From NCBI RefSeq assembly GCF_000526695.1, contig NZ_JAGO01000012.1, forward strand, positions 186,001 to 250,000: a stretch of DNA of 64,000 nt, in the 5' to 3' direction. Shown here in pieces: positions 38,310-47,928 of this stretch. A program made the translations under genes and the position numbers. This DNA comes from Carnimonas nigrificans ATCC BAA-78 (GTDB lineage Bacteria > Pseudomonadota > Gammaproteobacteria > Pseudomonadales > Halomonadaceae). How positions within the stretch are numbered: position 1 is the first letter of the stretch; each line of letters starts with the position of its first letter. Under the pieces are notes generated by a model. That model made no database searches. It was not told the DNA's origin and saw nothing but the letters and a program-made list of their open reading frames with translations.

Positions 38310-39131
38310 ATGAACAAATCTGCGACTGGTTTAGTGCTGGGATCTGCACTGGTTCTGGGTCTGTCTGGCTGTGCCAGCAATGAAAATGCCCCGACCGACG
38401 GCGGTTCTTCCTGGTATCAGAACCCTCTCGTTTGCGGTGCTGCTGGCGCCCTGATCGGTGGTGGCCTTGGCTACTCCGTAAGCGGCTCTCATGACGAAGG
38501 TACTGGCGCTGCTATCGGCGGTGTTGCTGGTGGTACCATCGCTGCACTGCTGTGTAAATCACCTGATCACGCTGACGCTGATTCTGATGGCGACGGTGTT
38601 CCTGACAGCATCGACGAATGCCCCGGTACTCCGGCAGGCGTAGCAGTTGACGCTAAAGGTTGCCCGCTTGATTCTGATGGCGACGGTGTTCCTGACTACC
38701 TCGACGAATGCCCTGGAACTCCGGCTGGTACCGAAGTTGACGCACAAGGCTGCCCTGTAGAACAGGCTCCTGAGCGTCCTACTCTGGTACTGAACGACAT
38801 CCACTTCGCGTTCGACTCTTCTAAACTGAGCGGTGATTCCCAGCAGACTCTGAACGTTGTTGCACAGCGTCTGGTTGAGAACTCTGATGTTGCAGTTCGT
38901 ATCGAAGGTCACACTGACTCTACCGGTACAGAAGCATACAACAAACGCCTGTCTCAGCGTCGTGCGGATTCCGTAGCTCAGTACCTGACTTCTCAGGGTG
39001 TTGACGCTAGCCGCCTGACTACTGAAGGCTTCGGCGAAAGCCGTCCGGTTGCTGACAACTCGACTCGTGAAGGTCGTGCTCAGAACCGTCGCGTAGAAAT
39101 CGCTCCGGTTGACGGTGGTGATCAGCAGTAA
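38310..39131 (+). CDS. OmpA-family lipoprotein with thrombospondin type 3 repeats
   Basis: This 273-residue outer-membrane lipoprotein has a lipobox LSGC (Cys21). Next come a glycine-zipper segment (about 42-80) and two 30-residue repeats at 91-120 and 121-150 of the calcium-binding type (DSDGDGVPD...DECPGTPAG). The C-terminal OmpA domain (about 160-268) contains IEGHTDSTGTEAYNKRLSQR for peptidoglycan binding. It probably tethers the outer membrane to the wall, like Pal or OprF-type proteins. Codon choice is strongly restricted (CTG, GGT, CGT, GAC, AAC), which suggests very high expression. It is monocistronic, with a good ribosome site and terminator. Confidence 0.88.
   Translation: MNKSATGLVLGSALVLGLSGCASNENAPTDGGSSWYQNPLVCGAAGALIGGGLGYSVSGSHDEGTGAAIGGVAGGTIAALLCKSPDHADADSDGDGVPDSIDECPGTPAGVAVDAKGCPLDSDGDGVPDYLDECPGTPAGTEVDAQGCPVEQAPERPTLVLNDIHFAFDSSKLSGDSQQTLNVVAQRLVENSDVAVRIEGHTDSTGTEAYNKRLSQRRADSVAQYLTSQGVDASRLTTEGFGESRPVADNSTREGRAQNRRVEIAPVDGGDQQ
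38580..38759 (+). repeat. Tandem 90-base coding repeat
   Basis: Two in-frame units (38580-38669 and 38670-38759) encode the paired calcium-binding-type repeats. Their first 27 bases are identical, even at synonymous positions, which points to a recent duplication or gene conversion. Confidence 0.8.
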
Positions 39132-39153
39132 TTCATTACTGAATTACGCGAAT

Positions 39154-39182
39154 AAAAGGGTGCCTTCGGGCACCCTTTTTTT
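39154..39182 (+). terminator. Terminator of the OmpA-like lipoprotein gene
   Basis: GGGTGCC-TTCG-GGCACCC is flanked by AAAA and a T-run of about eight. Confidence 0.92.
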
Positions 39183-39347
39183 GTGCTTATATACAGGTGC
39201 ATGTACAGGCCAGTAATTTTCCTGCGGTATAAATTACCGCCACGCTATCAATCGGATACTCCCGGTTGTTGTGGCCACGACGAGCGGATGGACGTTATAG
39301 CACTGCACTGGTAAAGTCATCGCCTCAGTCAGCGGGTGACATTATTG

Positions 39348-39394
39348 TTGTCGCGACATTAGTGCCCGGCAATTCTGGTGCGCTGTCACGACAA
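39348..39394 (+). promoter_or_regulatory. thrS leader distal stem-loop
   Basis: TTGTCG-C-GACA (39348-39358) pairs with TGTC-A-CGACAA (39384-39394), giving ten base pairs with one C-A mismatch and a loop of about 25 bases. It lies upstream of the anticodon-like hairpin, where E. coli thrS has a second operator domain. The comparison is inferred. The remainder of 39183-39347 shows no gene. Confidence 0.4.
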
Positions 39395-39429
39395 GGTTAC
39401 CCGGCAATCACGCATTACGACACACTCAA

Positions 39430-39450
39430 GTGCGCCCTGGTATAGCGCAC
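39430..39450 (+). promoter_or_regulatory. thrS operator hairpin mimicking the tRNA-Thr anticodon arm
   Basis: GTGCGC (39430-39435) pairs with GCGCAC (39445-39450). Counting the C and A that close it, the loop holds CTGGTAT: a U at the position of U33, the threonine anticodon GGU, then A. The GGU is 33-35 bases before the thrS start. In E. coli, ThrRS binds a similar leader hairpin with an anticodon-like triplet at nearly this position and represses its own translation. Confidence 0.6.
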
Positions 39451-39473
39451 CACTGAAGCCAAGGATTCTTTCC

Positions 39474-41363
39474 ATGCCCAGCATTACTCTCCCTGACGGT
39501 AGTCAGCGTCACTTCGATACTCCCGTTACCATTATGCAGATCGCTGAATCCATCGGCGCCGGTCTGGCCAAGGCTGCGGTAGCAGGGCGCATCGACGGTG
39601 AGCTGGTGGATACTGCCGATATTGTTGACCACGATGCCGACGTTAGCATTGTGACCACCAAGGACCAGGAGGGCATTGATATCGTTCGCCACTCCTGCGC
39701 GCACTTGCTGGGGCATGCGGTCAAGCAGCTCTACCCTGATGCAAAAATGGCGATTGGCCCGGTTATTGCCGATGGCTTCTATTACGATATTGATTTCGGC
39801 CATACGCTCTCCTCGGAAGAGCTTCAGGCGATTGAAGATCGCATGCAGCAGCTTATCAATCAGGATTATGATGTCGAGCGCGTCTATGTTGACCGTGAGC
39901 AGGCGCTAACTACCTTCCAGCAGCGCGAAGAGCCCTACAAGGTTGAGCTGGTTGAAGGCATCCCGCAGGGCGAGACTATCCGTCTTTATCATCATCAGGA
40001 ATACACTGACATGTGTCGCGGGCCGCATGTGCCCAATACACGTCTGATCAAAGCCTTCAAGTTGATGAAACTGGCGGGCGCCTATTGGCGTGGCGATTCC
40101 AACAATCCGATGCTAACCCGTATCTATGGGACGGCATGGCCCGACAAGAAAGCGCTTAAAGCCTATCTTCAGCGTCTTGAAGAGGCCGAGAAACGCGACC
40201 ACCGCAAGCTGGCGCGCAAACTGGACCTTTTCCACTTGCAGGAAGAAGCGCCCGGCATGGTGTTCTGGCACCCGAAAGGCTGGCAGCTCTGGCAGGCCGT
40301 AGAGCGCTATATGCGCAAGGTTTACCAGGAAGGCGGTTACCAGGAAATTCGCACGCCACAGATTGTTGATTCGTCGCTTTGGAAGCGGTCGGGGCATTGG
40401 GACAATTATGCCGACAACATGTTCTTCACCGAATCTGAAAGTCGCGAGTATGCCGTCAAGCCGATGAACTGCCCATGCCACGTGCAGGTGTTCAATTCGG
40501 GGCTGCGAAGCTATCGCGAACTGCCCATCCGTTACGGTGAGTTCGGCGCTTGCCACCGCAATGAGCCATCCGGTTCTCTGCACGGCATTATGCGTGTACG
40601 CGGTTTCACTCAGGATGATGGCCATATCTTCTGCACGGAAGAGCAGCTTGAAGGGGAAGTCACGCATTTCCACTCCCAGGTGCTCAAGGTTTACGCCGAT
40701 TTCGGCTTCTCCGATATTTCGGTCAAGATTGCGCTGCGCCCCGAGAAACGCATCGGTAGCGAAGAAGCCTGGGATCATGCCGAGAACGCCTTGCGAGGCG
40801 CACTCAAGGCTTGTGGTATCGCCTGGGAGGAGCTGCCGGGAGAAGGGGCTTTCTATGGTCCCAAGATCGAATATCACATGCGTGATGCGCTGGGCCGCGA
40901 GTGGCAGATGGGCACCATGCAGGTCGATCCGGTCATGCCGGTAAGGCTGGGAGCGCAATACGTAGCAGAAGATGGCAGTCGTAAAACACCTATCATGCTG
41001 CATCGTGCTATCATTGGTACCTTCGAACGTTTCATTGGTATTTTGATTGAGCACTACGCTGGCGCGCTGCCTGAATGGCTCTCTCCGGTCCAGGCGGTGG
41101 TGATGAATATCACCGATGCGCAGGCCGAATATGCGCGAGAAGTGCTTAAGCACCTTGAAAATTCAGGGGTTCGGGCCCATACAGACTTGAGAAATGAGAA
41201 AATCGGCTTTAAGATTCGCGAGCACACGCTGCAAAAAGTCCCTTATCTGCTTGTTGTAGGCGATAAAGAGGTGGAAAATCGCAGCGTCGCGGTAAGAACG
41301 CGCAGTGGCGAAGATCTTGGCACGCTTTCTCTTGAAGAGCTTACCAAACGTCTTGTTGGCTAA
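39474..41363 (+). CDS. thrS: Threonyl-tRNA synthetase
   Basis: This 629-residue class II synthetase has an N-terminal TGS domain (about 1-62, [20 protein letters not shown]). The SAD editing domain follows, with [19 protein letters not shown]. In the catalytic core, motif 2 and the zinc-ligand region [10 protein letters not shown] are visible. The anticodon-binding domain is C-terminal. I start at the ATG 39474, with AAGGA ten bases before it, not at the longer upstream frame. It heads the thrS-infC-rpmI-rplT-pheST-ihfA cluster and appears to be controlled by a tRNA-like leader hairpin. Confidence 0.96.
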   Translation: MPSITLPDGSQRHFDTPVTIMQIAESIGAGLAKAAVAGRIDGELVDTADIVDHDADVSIVTTKDQEGIDIVRHSCAHLLGHAVKQLYPDAKMAIGPVIADGFYYDIDFGHTLSSEELQAIEDRMQQLINQDYDVERVYVDREQALTTFQQREEPYKVELVEGIPQGETIRLYHHQEYTDMCRGPHVPNTRLIKAFKLMKLAGAYWRGDSNNPMLTRIYGTAWPDKKALKAYLQRLEEAEKRDHRKLARKLDLFHLQEEAPGMVFWHPKGWQLWQAVERYMRKVYQEGGYQEIRTPQIVDSSLWKRSGHWDNYADNMFFTESESREYAVKPMNCPCHVQVFNSGLRSYRELPIRYGEFGACHRNEPSGSLHGIMRVRGFTQDDGHIFCTEEQLEGEVTHFHSQVLKVYADFGFSDISVKIALRPEKRIGSEEAWDHAENALRGALKACGIAWEELPGEGAFYGPKIEYHMRDALGREWQMGTMQVDPVMPVRLGAQYVAEDGSRKTPIMLHRAIIGTFERFIGILIEHYAGALPEWLSPVQAVVMNITDAQAEYAREVLKHLENSGVRAHTDLRNEKIGFKIREHTLQKVPYLLVVGDKEVENRSVAVRTRSGEDLGTLSLEELTKRLVG

Positions 41364-41426
41364 CGTGCGTTCGTAGGCCTGTTTGATAAGCCTGACCCTC
41401 TTAAATTCTATGACGGAGATGTAAAG

Positions 41427-41966
41427 ATCAAGCGTAATAATCAGCGTGGTCGCGCTCAGGAAAAACTGCCACCCATTAATGATCGAATTCTCGCCGACGA
41501 AGTGCGTCTTATTAGTCCGGATGGCGAGCAGCTAGGCGTCGTTGCCCTTAACAAGGCACTCTCTGCAGCAGAAGAGGCTGAGCTGGATCTGGTTCAGATT
41601 TCCAGTGGCGATCCGATCGTTTGCAAGATCATGGACTATGGGAAATTCGTCTTCGAGCAGAAGAAGCAAAAGGCTGCTCAGAAGAAGAAACAGAAACAGG
41701 TCCAAATCAAGGAAGTCAAGTTCCGTCCCGGAACTGATGAAGGCGACTATCAGGTCAAGCTCCGTAACCTGATCCGCTTTTTGGAAAGCGGGGATAAAGG
41801 CAAGGTTACTCTGCGCTTCCGTGGGCGTGAGATGGCGCACCAGGAGTTGGGTCGCGAATTGATGCAGCGCATCGAAAGCGATCTCGGCGATCTGGTCACC
41901 GTTGAATCTCGCCCGCGTATGGAAGGCCGTCAGATGACCATGATGCTGGCCCCGAAGAAGAAGTGA
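41427..41966 (+). CDS. infC: Translation initiation factor IF-3 (ATC start)
   Basis: This 179-residue factor controls start-codon selection on the 30S subunit. The frame runs upstream of the first GTG (41502) through conserved IF-3 sequence ([15 protein letters not shown]) to an ATC at 41427, 8 bases after GGAG (41415-41418). infC genes characteristically start at AUU, AUC or AUA, which lets IF-3 reject its own mRNA when abundant. The N-domain ends near residue 80, followed by the basic linker [16 protein letters not shown] and the C-domain. It lies 63 bases after thrS. Confidence 0.9.
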   Translation: MKRNNQRGRAQEKLPPINDRILADEVRLISPDGEQLGVVALNKALSAAEEAELDLVQISSGDPIVCKIMDYGKFVFEQKKQKAAQKKKQKQVQIKEVKFRPGTDEGDYQVKLRNLIRFLESGDKGKVTLRFRGREMAHQELGRELMQRIESDLGDLVTVESRPRMEGRQMTMMLAPKKK

Positions 41967-41987
41967 TCCGACCGGCAGTTTAACGGG

Positions 41988-42025
41988 CTCTCGTATTGTG
42001 CGCACTTTAGAGCACGGTGCGGGAG
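41988..42025 (+). promoter_or_regulatory. Long leader helix before rpmI
   Basis: Bases 41988-42001 pair with 42012-42025 over 14 positions, including G-U pairs, around a 10-base loop. No T-run follows directly. In E. coli, L20 represses rpmI-rplT by binding structured RNA in this interval. A similar role is inferred from position. Confidence 0.4.
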
Positions 42026-42080
42026 TCGGCCTCGGGTTTTCTCAATAACGAGCAGCCAGGTGCTGCAATTGGAGTATCCA

Positions 42081-42275
42081 ATGCCCAAGATTAAAACGAA
42101 CCGTGGTGCGGCCAAGCGTTTTAAAAAGACCGCTAATGGCTTCAAGCACAAGCAGTCTTTTCGTAGCCACATCCTGACCCACAAATCGACCAAGCGTAAG
42201 CGTCATCTGCGTGGCATGAAGCAGCTTCACGCTGCCGATCAGAAGTTGATCGGTCGCATGCTGCCTAACCTCTAA
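42081..42275 (+). CDS. rpmI: 50S ribosomal protein L35
   Basis: This is a 64-residue basic ribosomal protein with the typical start [17 protein letters not shown] and the ending LIGRMLPNL. The ATG at 42081 follows GGAG (42071-42074). An upstream GTG at 42060 would add seven unrelated residues. It lies between infC and rplT, the universal order, and is likely under L20 feedback. The size and composition are normal. Confidence 0.97.
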   Translation: MPKIKTNRGAAKRFKKTANGFKHKQSFRSHILTHKSTKRKRHLRGMKQLHAADQKLIGRMLPNL

Positions 42276-42339
42276 GCATACGTTTACCCAACGAACTCGT
42301 TTCGTTTTTTCGATTTATCTGTAACGTCAGGAGAATTCC

Positions 42340-42693
42340 ATGGCACGTGTAAAACGTGGTGTCACTGCACACCGTCGTCACAAGAAGGTTCTTAAGCAGG
42401 CTAAAGGCTATTATGGAGCACGTTCGCGCGTCTTCCGCGTAGCCAAGCAGGCTGTCATCAAGGCTGGTCAGTATGCGTATCGCGACCGTCGCCAGCGTAA
42501 ACGCCAGTTCCGCGCTCTGTGGATCGCGCGTATCAATGCTGCGGCACGTCTGCACGGTCTCTCTTACAGCCGTTTCGTTGCTGGCTTGAAAAAAGCGGGT
42601 ATCGAAATCGACCGTAAGGTACTGGCTGATCTGGCGGTTCACGAGAAAGAAGCCTTTGGCGCTATCGTTGAGCAGGCCAAGGCCGCGCAGTGA
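42340..42693 (+). CDS. rplT: 50S ribosomal protein L20
   Basis: This 117-residue early-assembly 23S rRNA-binding protein opens [20 protein letters not shown] and contains the conserved [20 protein letters not shown]. In E. coli it also represses its own operon. CAGGAGA lies before the ATG. It ends the infC-rpmI-rplT unit. Two hairpins, the second a strong terminator, follow before pheS. Confidence 0.98.
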   Translation: MARVKRGVTAHRRHKKVLKQAKGYYGARSRVFRVAKQAVIKAGQYAYRDRRQRKRQFRALWIARINAAARLHGLSYSRFVAGLKKAGIEIDRKVLADLAVHEKEAFGAIVEQAKAAQ

Positions 42694-42700
42694 TCCCTAG

Positions 42701-43910
<1,210 letters not shown>

Positions 43911-44041
43911 AATGGTGCGGCTGGAGTATTTCCGGCCTTGTTCTCTCGTAAACGTCAATATCGCGGTGGATGAAGATTGCCGGCTGGCACCGGTGCCGCG
44001 ATACACCGATAGATGAATTTGCCGCATTTAAGCGAGGCAAC

Positions 44042-46438
44042 ATGAAGTTTTCCGAACAGTGGCTGCGTCAGTGGGTTGCCCCCGAGCTTGATGCCGCCGG
44101 TATTGCCCACCGACTCACCATGGCGGGCCTTGAGGTCGATGCTGTCGAGCCGATCGCTCCTGCATTCAACAATGTGGTGGTGGGCGTCATTGAGTCCGCC
44201 GAACAGCATCCCGACGCTGACAAGCTCAGAGTGTGTCAGGTCAACGATGGCACTGATATATGGCAGATCGTATGCGGTGCGCCCAACGCGGCCGCCGGTT
44301 TGAAAGTGGCGGTAGCACGCATTGGTGCGGTTCTGCCTGGCGATTTCAAGATCAAGAAAGCCAAGCTGCGCGGTGTTGAGTCGAAAGGCATGCTGTGTGG
44401 AGCCTCCGAGCTGGGGCTAGAGGATGAGCCGTCTCCAGGAATCATGGAACTTCCTGCCGACGCGCCCCTGGGTGTGGATCTGCGTGAATGGCTGAAGCTG
44501 GATGGCAGTATCATTGATATTGACATCACCCCGAATCGCGGCGACTGCTTCAGTATGCGCGGTATCGCGCGGGATCTGGCGGCTGTGCTTCAGCGTGAGG
44601 TAACGGCTCCCCAGTGTACGCCTTGTGATGTCACTTCCACGCGGGTTTTCCCTACCAAGGTAGCGCTGCCCGAGCAGTGCCCTCGGCTGTTAACGCGAGT
44701 GGTCGATAATGTTGATGTCAGCCGGCCAACGCCCTGGTGGATGCAAGAGCAGTTACGCTGTAGTGGTGTTCGCTCGATTGATTTAGTGGTGGATATTACC
44801 AACTATGTCATGCTCGAACTTGGCCAGCCGCTGCACGGTTATGACCTTGAGCGTCTGGAAGATTTTCTGGAAGTGCGAGCAGCGCAGCAGGGCGAGACAC
44901 TGCACACTCTCGATGGCAATGAGCAACAGCTCAAAGAAGGCACGCTGCTGATTGCGGATGCCAAGGGGCCGCTCGGCATTGCCGGTGTGATGGGCGGGGA
45001 GCATTCGGGTGTGTCTGCCGATACGCGCCATGTGCTGCTTGAGGCCGCCTTCTTTACGCCGCTGGCCCTTGCCGGTACTGCGCGCCGTTACGGTTTGCAT
45101 ACCGACGCTTCGCAACGTTTTGAGCGCGGTGTCGATTATCAGCTTCAGCACGCTGCCATCGAACGTGCCACGCAGCTATTGATTGAGCTGGGTGGCGGCA
45201 GCGCTGGGCCGCTGTCGGAGGTTGTCAACGATGACACGCTTCCTGCTGCTGCCTCGATTGATTTCAAGGCGTCGGAAGTCGAGCGTTTGCTGGGGGTACA
45301 GCTCCCGACAAATTACATCCCCGATGTATTGACCCGGCTAGGCTTTTCGCTGAGTGAAGAGGGCGCAGAGCGCTGGAAGGTGCAGATACCAAGCTGGCGT
45401 TTTGACGTTAGCCAGCCTGCCGATCTGGTTGAAGAGATCGCGCGGGTCTATGGTTATACCGAACTGCCATCGCGTGAGCCACGTATTAGCGTTGCACCTT
45501 GCGCCACTCAGGAGGCACAGCTGGGTGCTGCTGCCTTGCAGCAGGAGTTGGTGAGCCGCGGTTATCAGGAGGCGATCACCTATAGTTTTGTCGCGCCTGA
45601 ATTACAGCAGCAGGTACTGCCTCATAAGCAAGCGCCGCAGCTCTCCAACCCGCTGTCGGTCGAGATGTCGGTGATGCGTGCCGGTTTGTGGCCAGGCTTA
45701 ATCAAGGCCCAGCTGCATAACCTCAATCGTCAGCAGACGCGCGTGCGCCTCTTTGAGTTGGGCCTGACCTTTGAAGGGGATCGCGCTGAGCACGTTGAAC
45801 AGATTGAGCGTATCGGTGGGCTTGTGTGCGGCAGCCGGCTTCCGGAAGGCTGGAACGCCAACCGTGACGGTGTTGATTTCTTTGATCTGAAGGGTGATGT
45901 TGAAGCGCTGCTGGCGTTAGGGCATGCCGACGCCGAATGGCGTTTCGAACCCGCTGAGCACCCTGCGCTGCATCCCGGTCAAAGTGCCCGTATCGTGCGC
46001 GTGAGTGGCGGTGAAGAGCAGTTGGCTGGTTGGCTGGGCGCCTTGCATCCTGCGCTGCGCAGTCAGCTTGGGATCAAGGTTGATACGTTTGTCTTCGAGC
46101 TTGATGTAGCACCGCTGTGCCAGGGCCAGCTTCCGCATTTCAAGCACCTGTCGCGCTACCCAGAGGTGCGTCGTGATCTGGCACTGGTGGTCGACGAGCA
46201 GCAGCCGGTCGCGGAGCTGCTTGAGCAGGTGCGCAATAGCGCAGGCGAATGGCTCACCGATGTGCATCTTTTCGATGTCTATCAGGGCAAAGGCGTAGCG
46301 GAAGGGCACAAAAGCGTGGCGCTGGGCTTGACCTGGCAGCACCCTTCGCGCACCCTCAACGATAGCGAGATTGAGCAGTGGGTGGCTGATGCCGTTGATG
46401 GCGCAGCACAGCGTTTCGGCGCTACACTGCGAGGATAG
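44042..46438 (+). CDS. pheT: Phenylalanyl-tRNA synthetase beta subunit
   Basis: This 798-residue subunit binds and edits tRNA-Phe. It begins MKFSEQWLRQWV. It carries an EMAP/tRNA-binding domain (about 40-150), the B3/B4 editing domain (about 210-370), the B5 domain (about 400-475), a catalytic-like core and a C-terminal FDX-ACB domain (FKHLSRYPEVRRDLALVVDE). The ATG at 44042 follows GCGAGGCA. An upstream frame lacks similarity. The length matches E. coli PheT (795). ihfA follows after 96 bases. Confidence 0.96.
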   Translation: MKFSEQWLRQWVAPELDAAGIAHRLTMAGLEVDAVEPIAPAFNNVVVGVIESAEQHPDADKLRVCQVNDGTDIWQIVCGAPNAAAGLKVAVARIGAVLPGDFKIKKAKLRGVESKGMLCGASELGLEDEPSPGIMELPADAPLGVDLREWLKLDGSIIDIDITPNRGDCFSMRGIARDLAAVLQREVTAPQCTPCDVTSTRVFPTKVALPEQCPRLLTRVVDNVDVSRPTPWWMQEQLRCSGVRSIDLVVDITNYVMLELGQPLHGYDLERLEDFLEVRAAQQGETLHTLDGNEQQLKEGTLLIADAKGPLGIAGVMGGEHSGVSADTRHVLLEAAFFTPLALAGTARRYGLHTDASQRFERGVDYQLQHAAIERATQLLIELGGGSAGPLSEVVNDDTLPAAASIDFKASEVERLLGVQLPTNYIPDVLTRLGFSLSEEGAERWKVQIPSWRFDVSQPADLVEEIARVYGYTELPSREPRISVAPCATQEAQLGAAALQQELVSRGYQEAITYSFVAPELQQQVLPHKQAPQLSNPLSVEMSVMRAGLWPGLIKAQLHNLNRQQTRVRLFELGLTFEGDRAEHVEQIERIGGLVCGSRLPEGWNANRDGVDFFDLKGDVEALLALGHADAEWRFEPAEHPALHPGQSARIVRVSGGEEQLAGWLGALHPALRSQLGIKVDTFVFELDVAPLCQGQLPHFKHLSRYPEVRRDLALVVDEQQPVAELLEQVRNSAGEWLTDVHLFDVYQGKGVAEGHKSVALGLTWQHPSRTLNDSEIEQWVADAVDGAAQRFGATLRG

Positions 46439-46534
46439 CACAGGGCACGGAAGAGAGGGCGCGTGTAGATTCACACCGCCCTCTGTTGCCAAGGGTATTT
46501 TTATACTGACAAGCAGTCGACGAGGATAGGGGCA

Positions 46535-46828
46535 ATGAGCGCGCTAACCAAAGCGGAATTGGCTGAGCATTTGAACACTGCCTTGGATTTATCGAAGCGG
46601 GATGCCAAGCAGTTGGTAGAGACCTTTTTCGATGAAATTCGTGGCTGCTTGCGGGAAAATGAGCAGGTGAAGCTTTCTGGCTTCGGTAATTTTGACCTGC
46701 GCGACAAGAACGAGCGCCCCGGCCGTAACCCTAAAACAGGCGAAGATATCCCGATCTCTGCCCGGCGTGTAGTAACGTTCAGGCCAGGGCAAAAGCTCAA
46801 AAGCCAGGTCGAGGAGTTTAATCAGTAA
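46535..46828 (+). CDS. ihfA: Integration host factor alpha subunit
   Basis: This 97-residue DNA-bending protein pairs with IhfB. It opens [20 protein letters not shown]. The DNA-contacting arm is [20 protein letters not shown], with the proline that intercalates [17 protein letters not shown] is typical of the alpha subunit. It ends the thrS-to-ihfA cluster, the usual position after pheT. A strong hairpin terminator follows. The tRNA-Pro gene found next to ihfA in some relatives is not present. Confidence 0.95.
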   Translation: MSALTKAELAEHLNTALDLSKRDAKQLVETFFDEIRGCLRENEQVKLSGFGNFDLRDKNERPGRNPKTGEDIPISARRVVTFRPGQKLKSQVEEFNQ

Positions 46829-46872
46829 GCGCGTTTTTTCAGCCTTTACTGATAGTAACCTCGCTCAATACC

Positions 46873-46911
46873 AGGAACGCGCGGTGCATGGCTGCACTGC
46901 GCGTTCCTTTT
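46873..46911 (+). terminator. Terminator between ihfA and tatA
   Basis: A 16-bp stem with one G-U pair (46873-46888 with 46893-46908), a TGGC loop and a plus-strand T-run. It can serve both convergent genes but fits ihfA best. Confidence 0.85.
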
Positions 46912-46941
46912 GTTTGGACTTTTCTCTCATACCATCACGAC

Positions 46942-47139
46942 TCAGCGCGGTTGATCGTTTTCCTGATCGGTACGTTGAGCGGTAGTGCTGGTGCTCTCAT
47001 CCTCGTTTACCGAGCGTTTGAATTGCTTGAGGGCCGCGCCAATATCGCTACCGGCATTGCGGAGTTTTCCGGTGCCGAATACCAGTAAAATAACGGCCAG
47101 CGTTATCAGGATATGACCGGCTGAAAGACCTGAAAGCAT
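46942..47139 (-). CDS. tatA: TatA/TatE-family twin-arginine translocase subunit
   Basis: This 65-residue protein has the TatA layout: a single N-terminal membrane helix (HILITLAVILLVFG), the FGTGKLRNAGSDIGAALKQF hinge and amphipathic helix, then a short polar tail with Glu, Ser, Thr and Gln. It helps form the pore that exports folded proteins. No tatB or tatC is adjacent, so it is either a dispersed tatA or a TatE-like extra copy. It is divergent from the flavodoxin gene at 47390 and convergent with ihfA. Confidence 0.88.
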   Translation of the reverse strand: MLSGLSAGHILITLAVILLVFGTGKLRNAGSDIGAALKQFKRSVNEDESTSTTAQRTDQENDQPR

Positions 47140-47389
47140 ATTGGCTCTCCACTCTATAGTTGATTCAAGATACTTGCCTATTGCGGCTATTCTACCATTT
47201 TCTGGCCGTTAATCCCTCGTTAAGTATGATATCGGTGCGCGATTAATGGTCGATCAGCGACCTGCATCGTTGCGGCAGGAGCAATGGTGCCTCTATTAAT
47301 CGGCATGGAAATACGTCTTAGTTGCCTGAGCGGGCAGCGTTTTCTGTGTTAGGATTTCGCCAAATTCGCGTTCCCAATAGAGATTAAAG

Positions 47390-47839
47390 ATGCCATCCGC
47401 CAGGATTTTTGTCGCCACGGTATTTGGTGGCTCGCTGGAAGTTGCCGAAGAGTTGATGCCCTGCCTTGAAGAGGAAGGGTATGATGTGAATATATTCGAT
47501 GAGCCTAAACTATCGGATCTTACTGATGAGAAGTTGCCTGATATTGCCGTGTTCTGTATCAGCACCACCGGCAGCGGTGACTTCCCGCCCAACTTTGCCG
47601 ATTTTGCCCATGCGCTGGATGCTACCGGCGCCCCCATCGCTGGGTTGAAATATGGGCTGATTGCGCTCGGAGATTCAAGCTACCCCACCTATTGTGGTGC
47701 GGGGCGTCGCCTCGATGAGCTGTTGACGGAATACGGTGCCCAGCGCATTGGCGAACGTCTGGAAATAGATGCGACCGAAGTGCTGCAACCTTATCAGGAA
47801 GCGCTCGATTGGGCAGACGAGTGGATCAAGCTGCTGTAA
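47390..47839 (+). CDS. MioC-like flavodoxin
   Basis: This 149-residue protein is a flavodoxin fold. The FMN phosphate loop reads VATVFGGSLEVAEEL. The isoalloxazine loops are STTGSGDFPPNFADF and LGDSSYPTYCGAGRRLD. This is the MioC/CysJ-type short-chain pattern. MioC carries electrons and was linked to biotin synthase activity in E. coli; the role here is unknown. It appears monocistronic, divergent from tatA and convergent with ppnN. Confidence 0.85.
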   Translation: MPSARIFVATVFGGSLEVAEELMPCLEEEGYDVNIFDEPKLSDLTDEKLPDIAVFCISTTGSGDFPPNFADFAHALDATGAPIAGLKYGLIALGDSSYPTYCGAGRRLDELLTEYGAQRIGERLEIDATEVLQPYQEALDWADEWIKLL

Positions 47840-47874
47840 CGCCAAGCAATGAATCCCGCTGCCATTAACGTAAA

Positions 47875-47910
47875 CGCCCGCGCAACGTTTAGTACCAGCG
47901 TGCGCGGGCG
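47875..47910. terminator. Bidirectional terminator-like hairpin
   Basis: CGCCCGCGCA (47875-47884) pairs with TGCGCGGGCG (47901-47910) between the convergent flavodoxin gene and ppnN. It is strong but has no T-run. Confidence 0.55.
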
Positions 47911-47928
47911 ATACCGTCTAGGCTGTGA

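Noticed and set aside
46829-46941. tRNA gene after ihfA, as found in some relatives
   Set aside because: The segment contains only a terminator hairpin and no cloverleaf.
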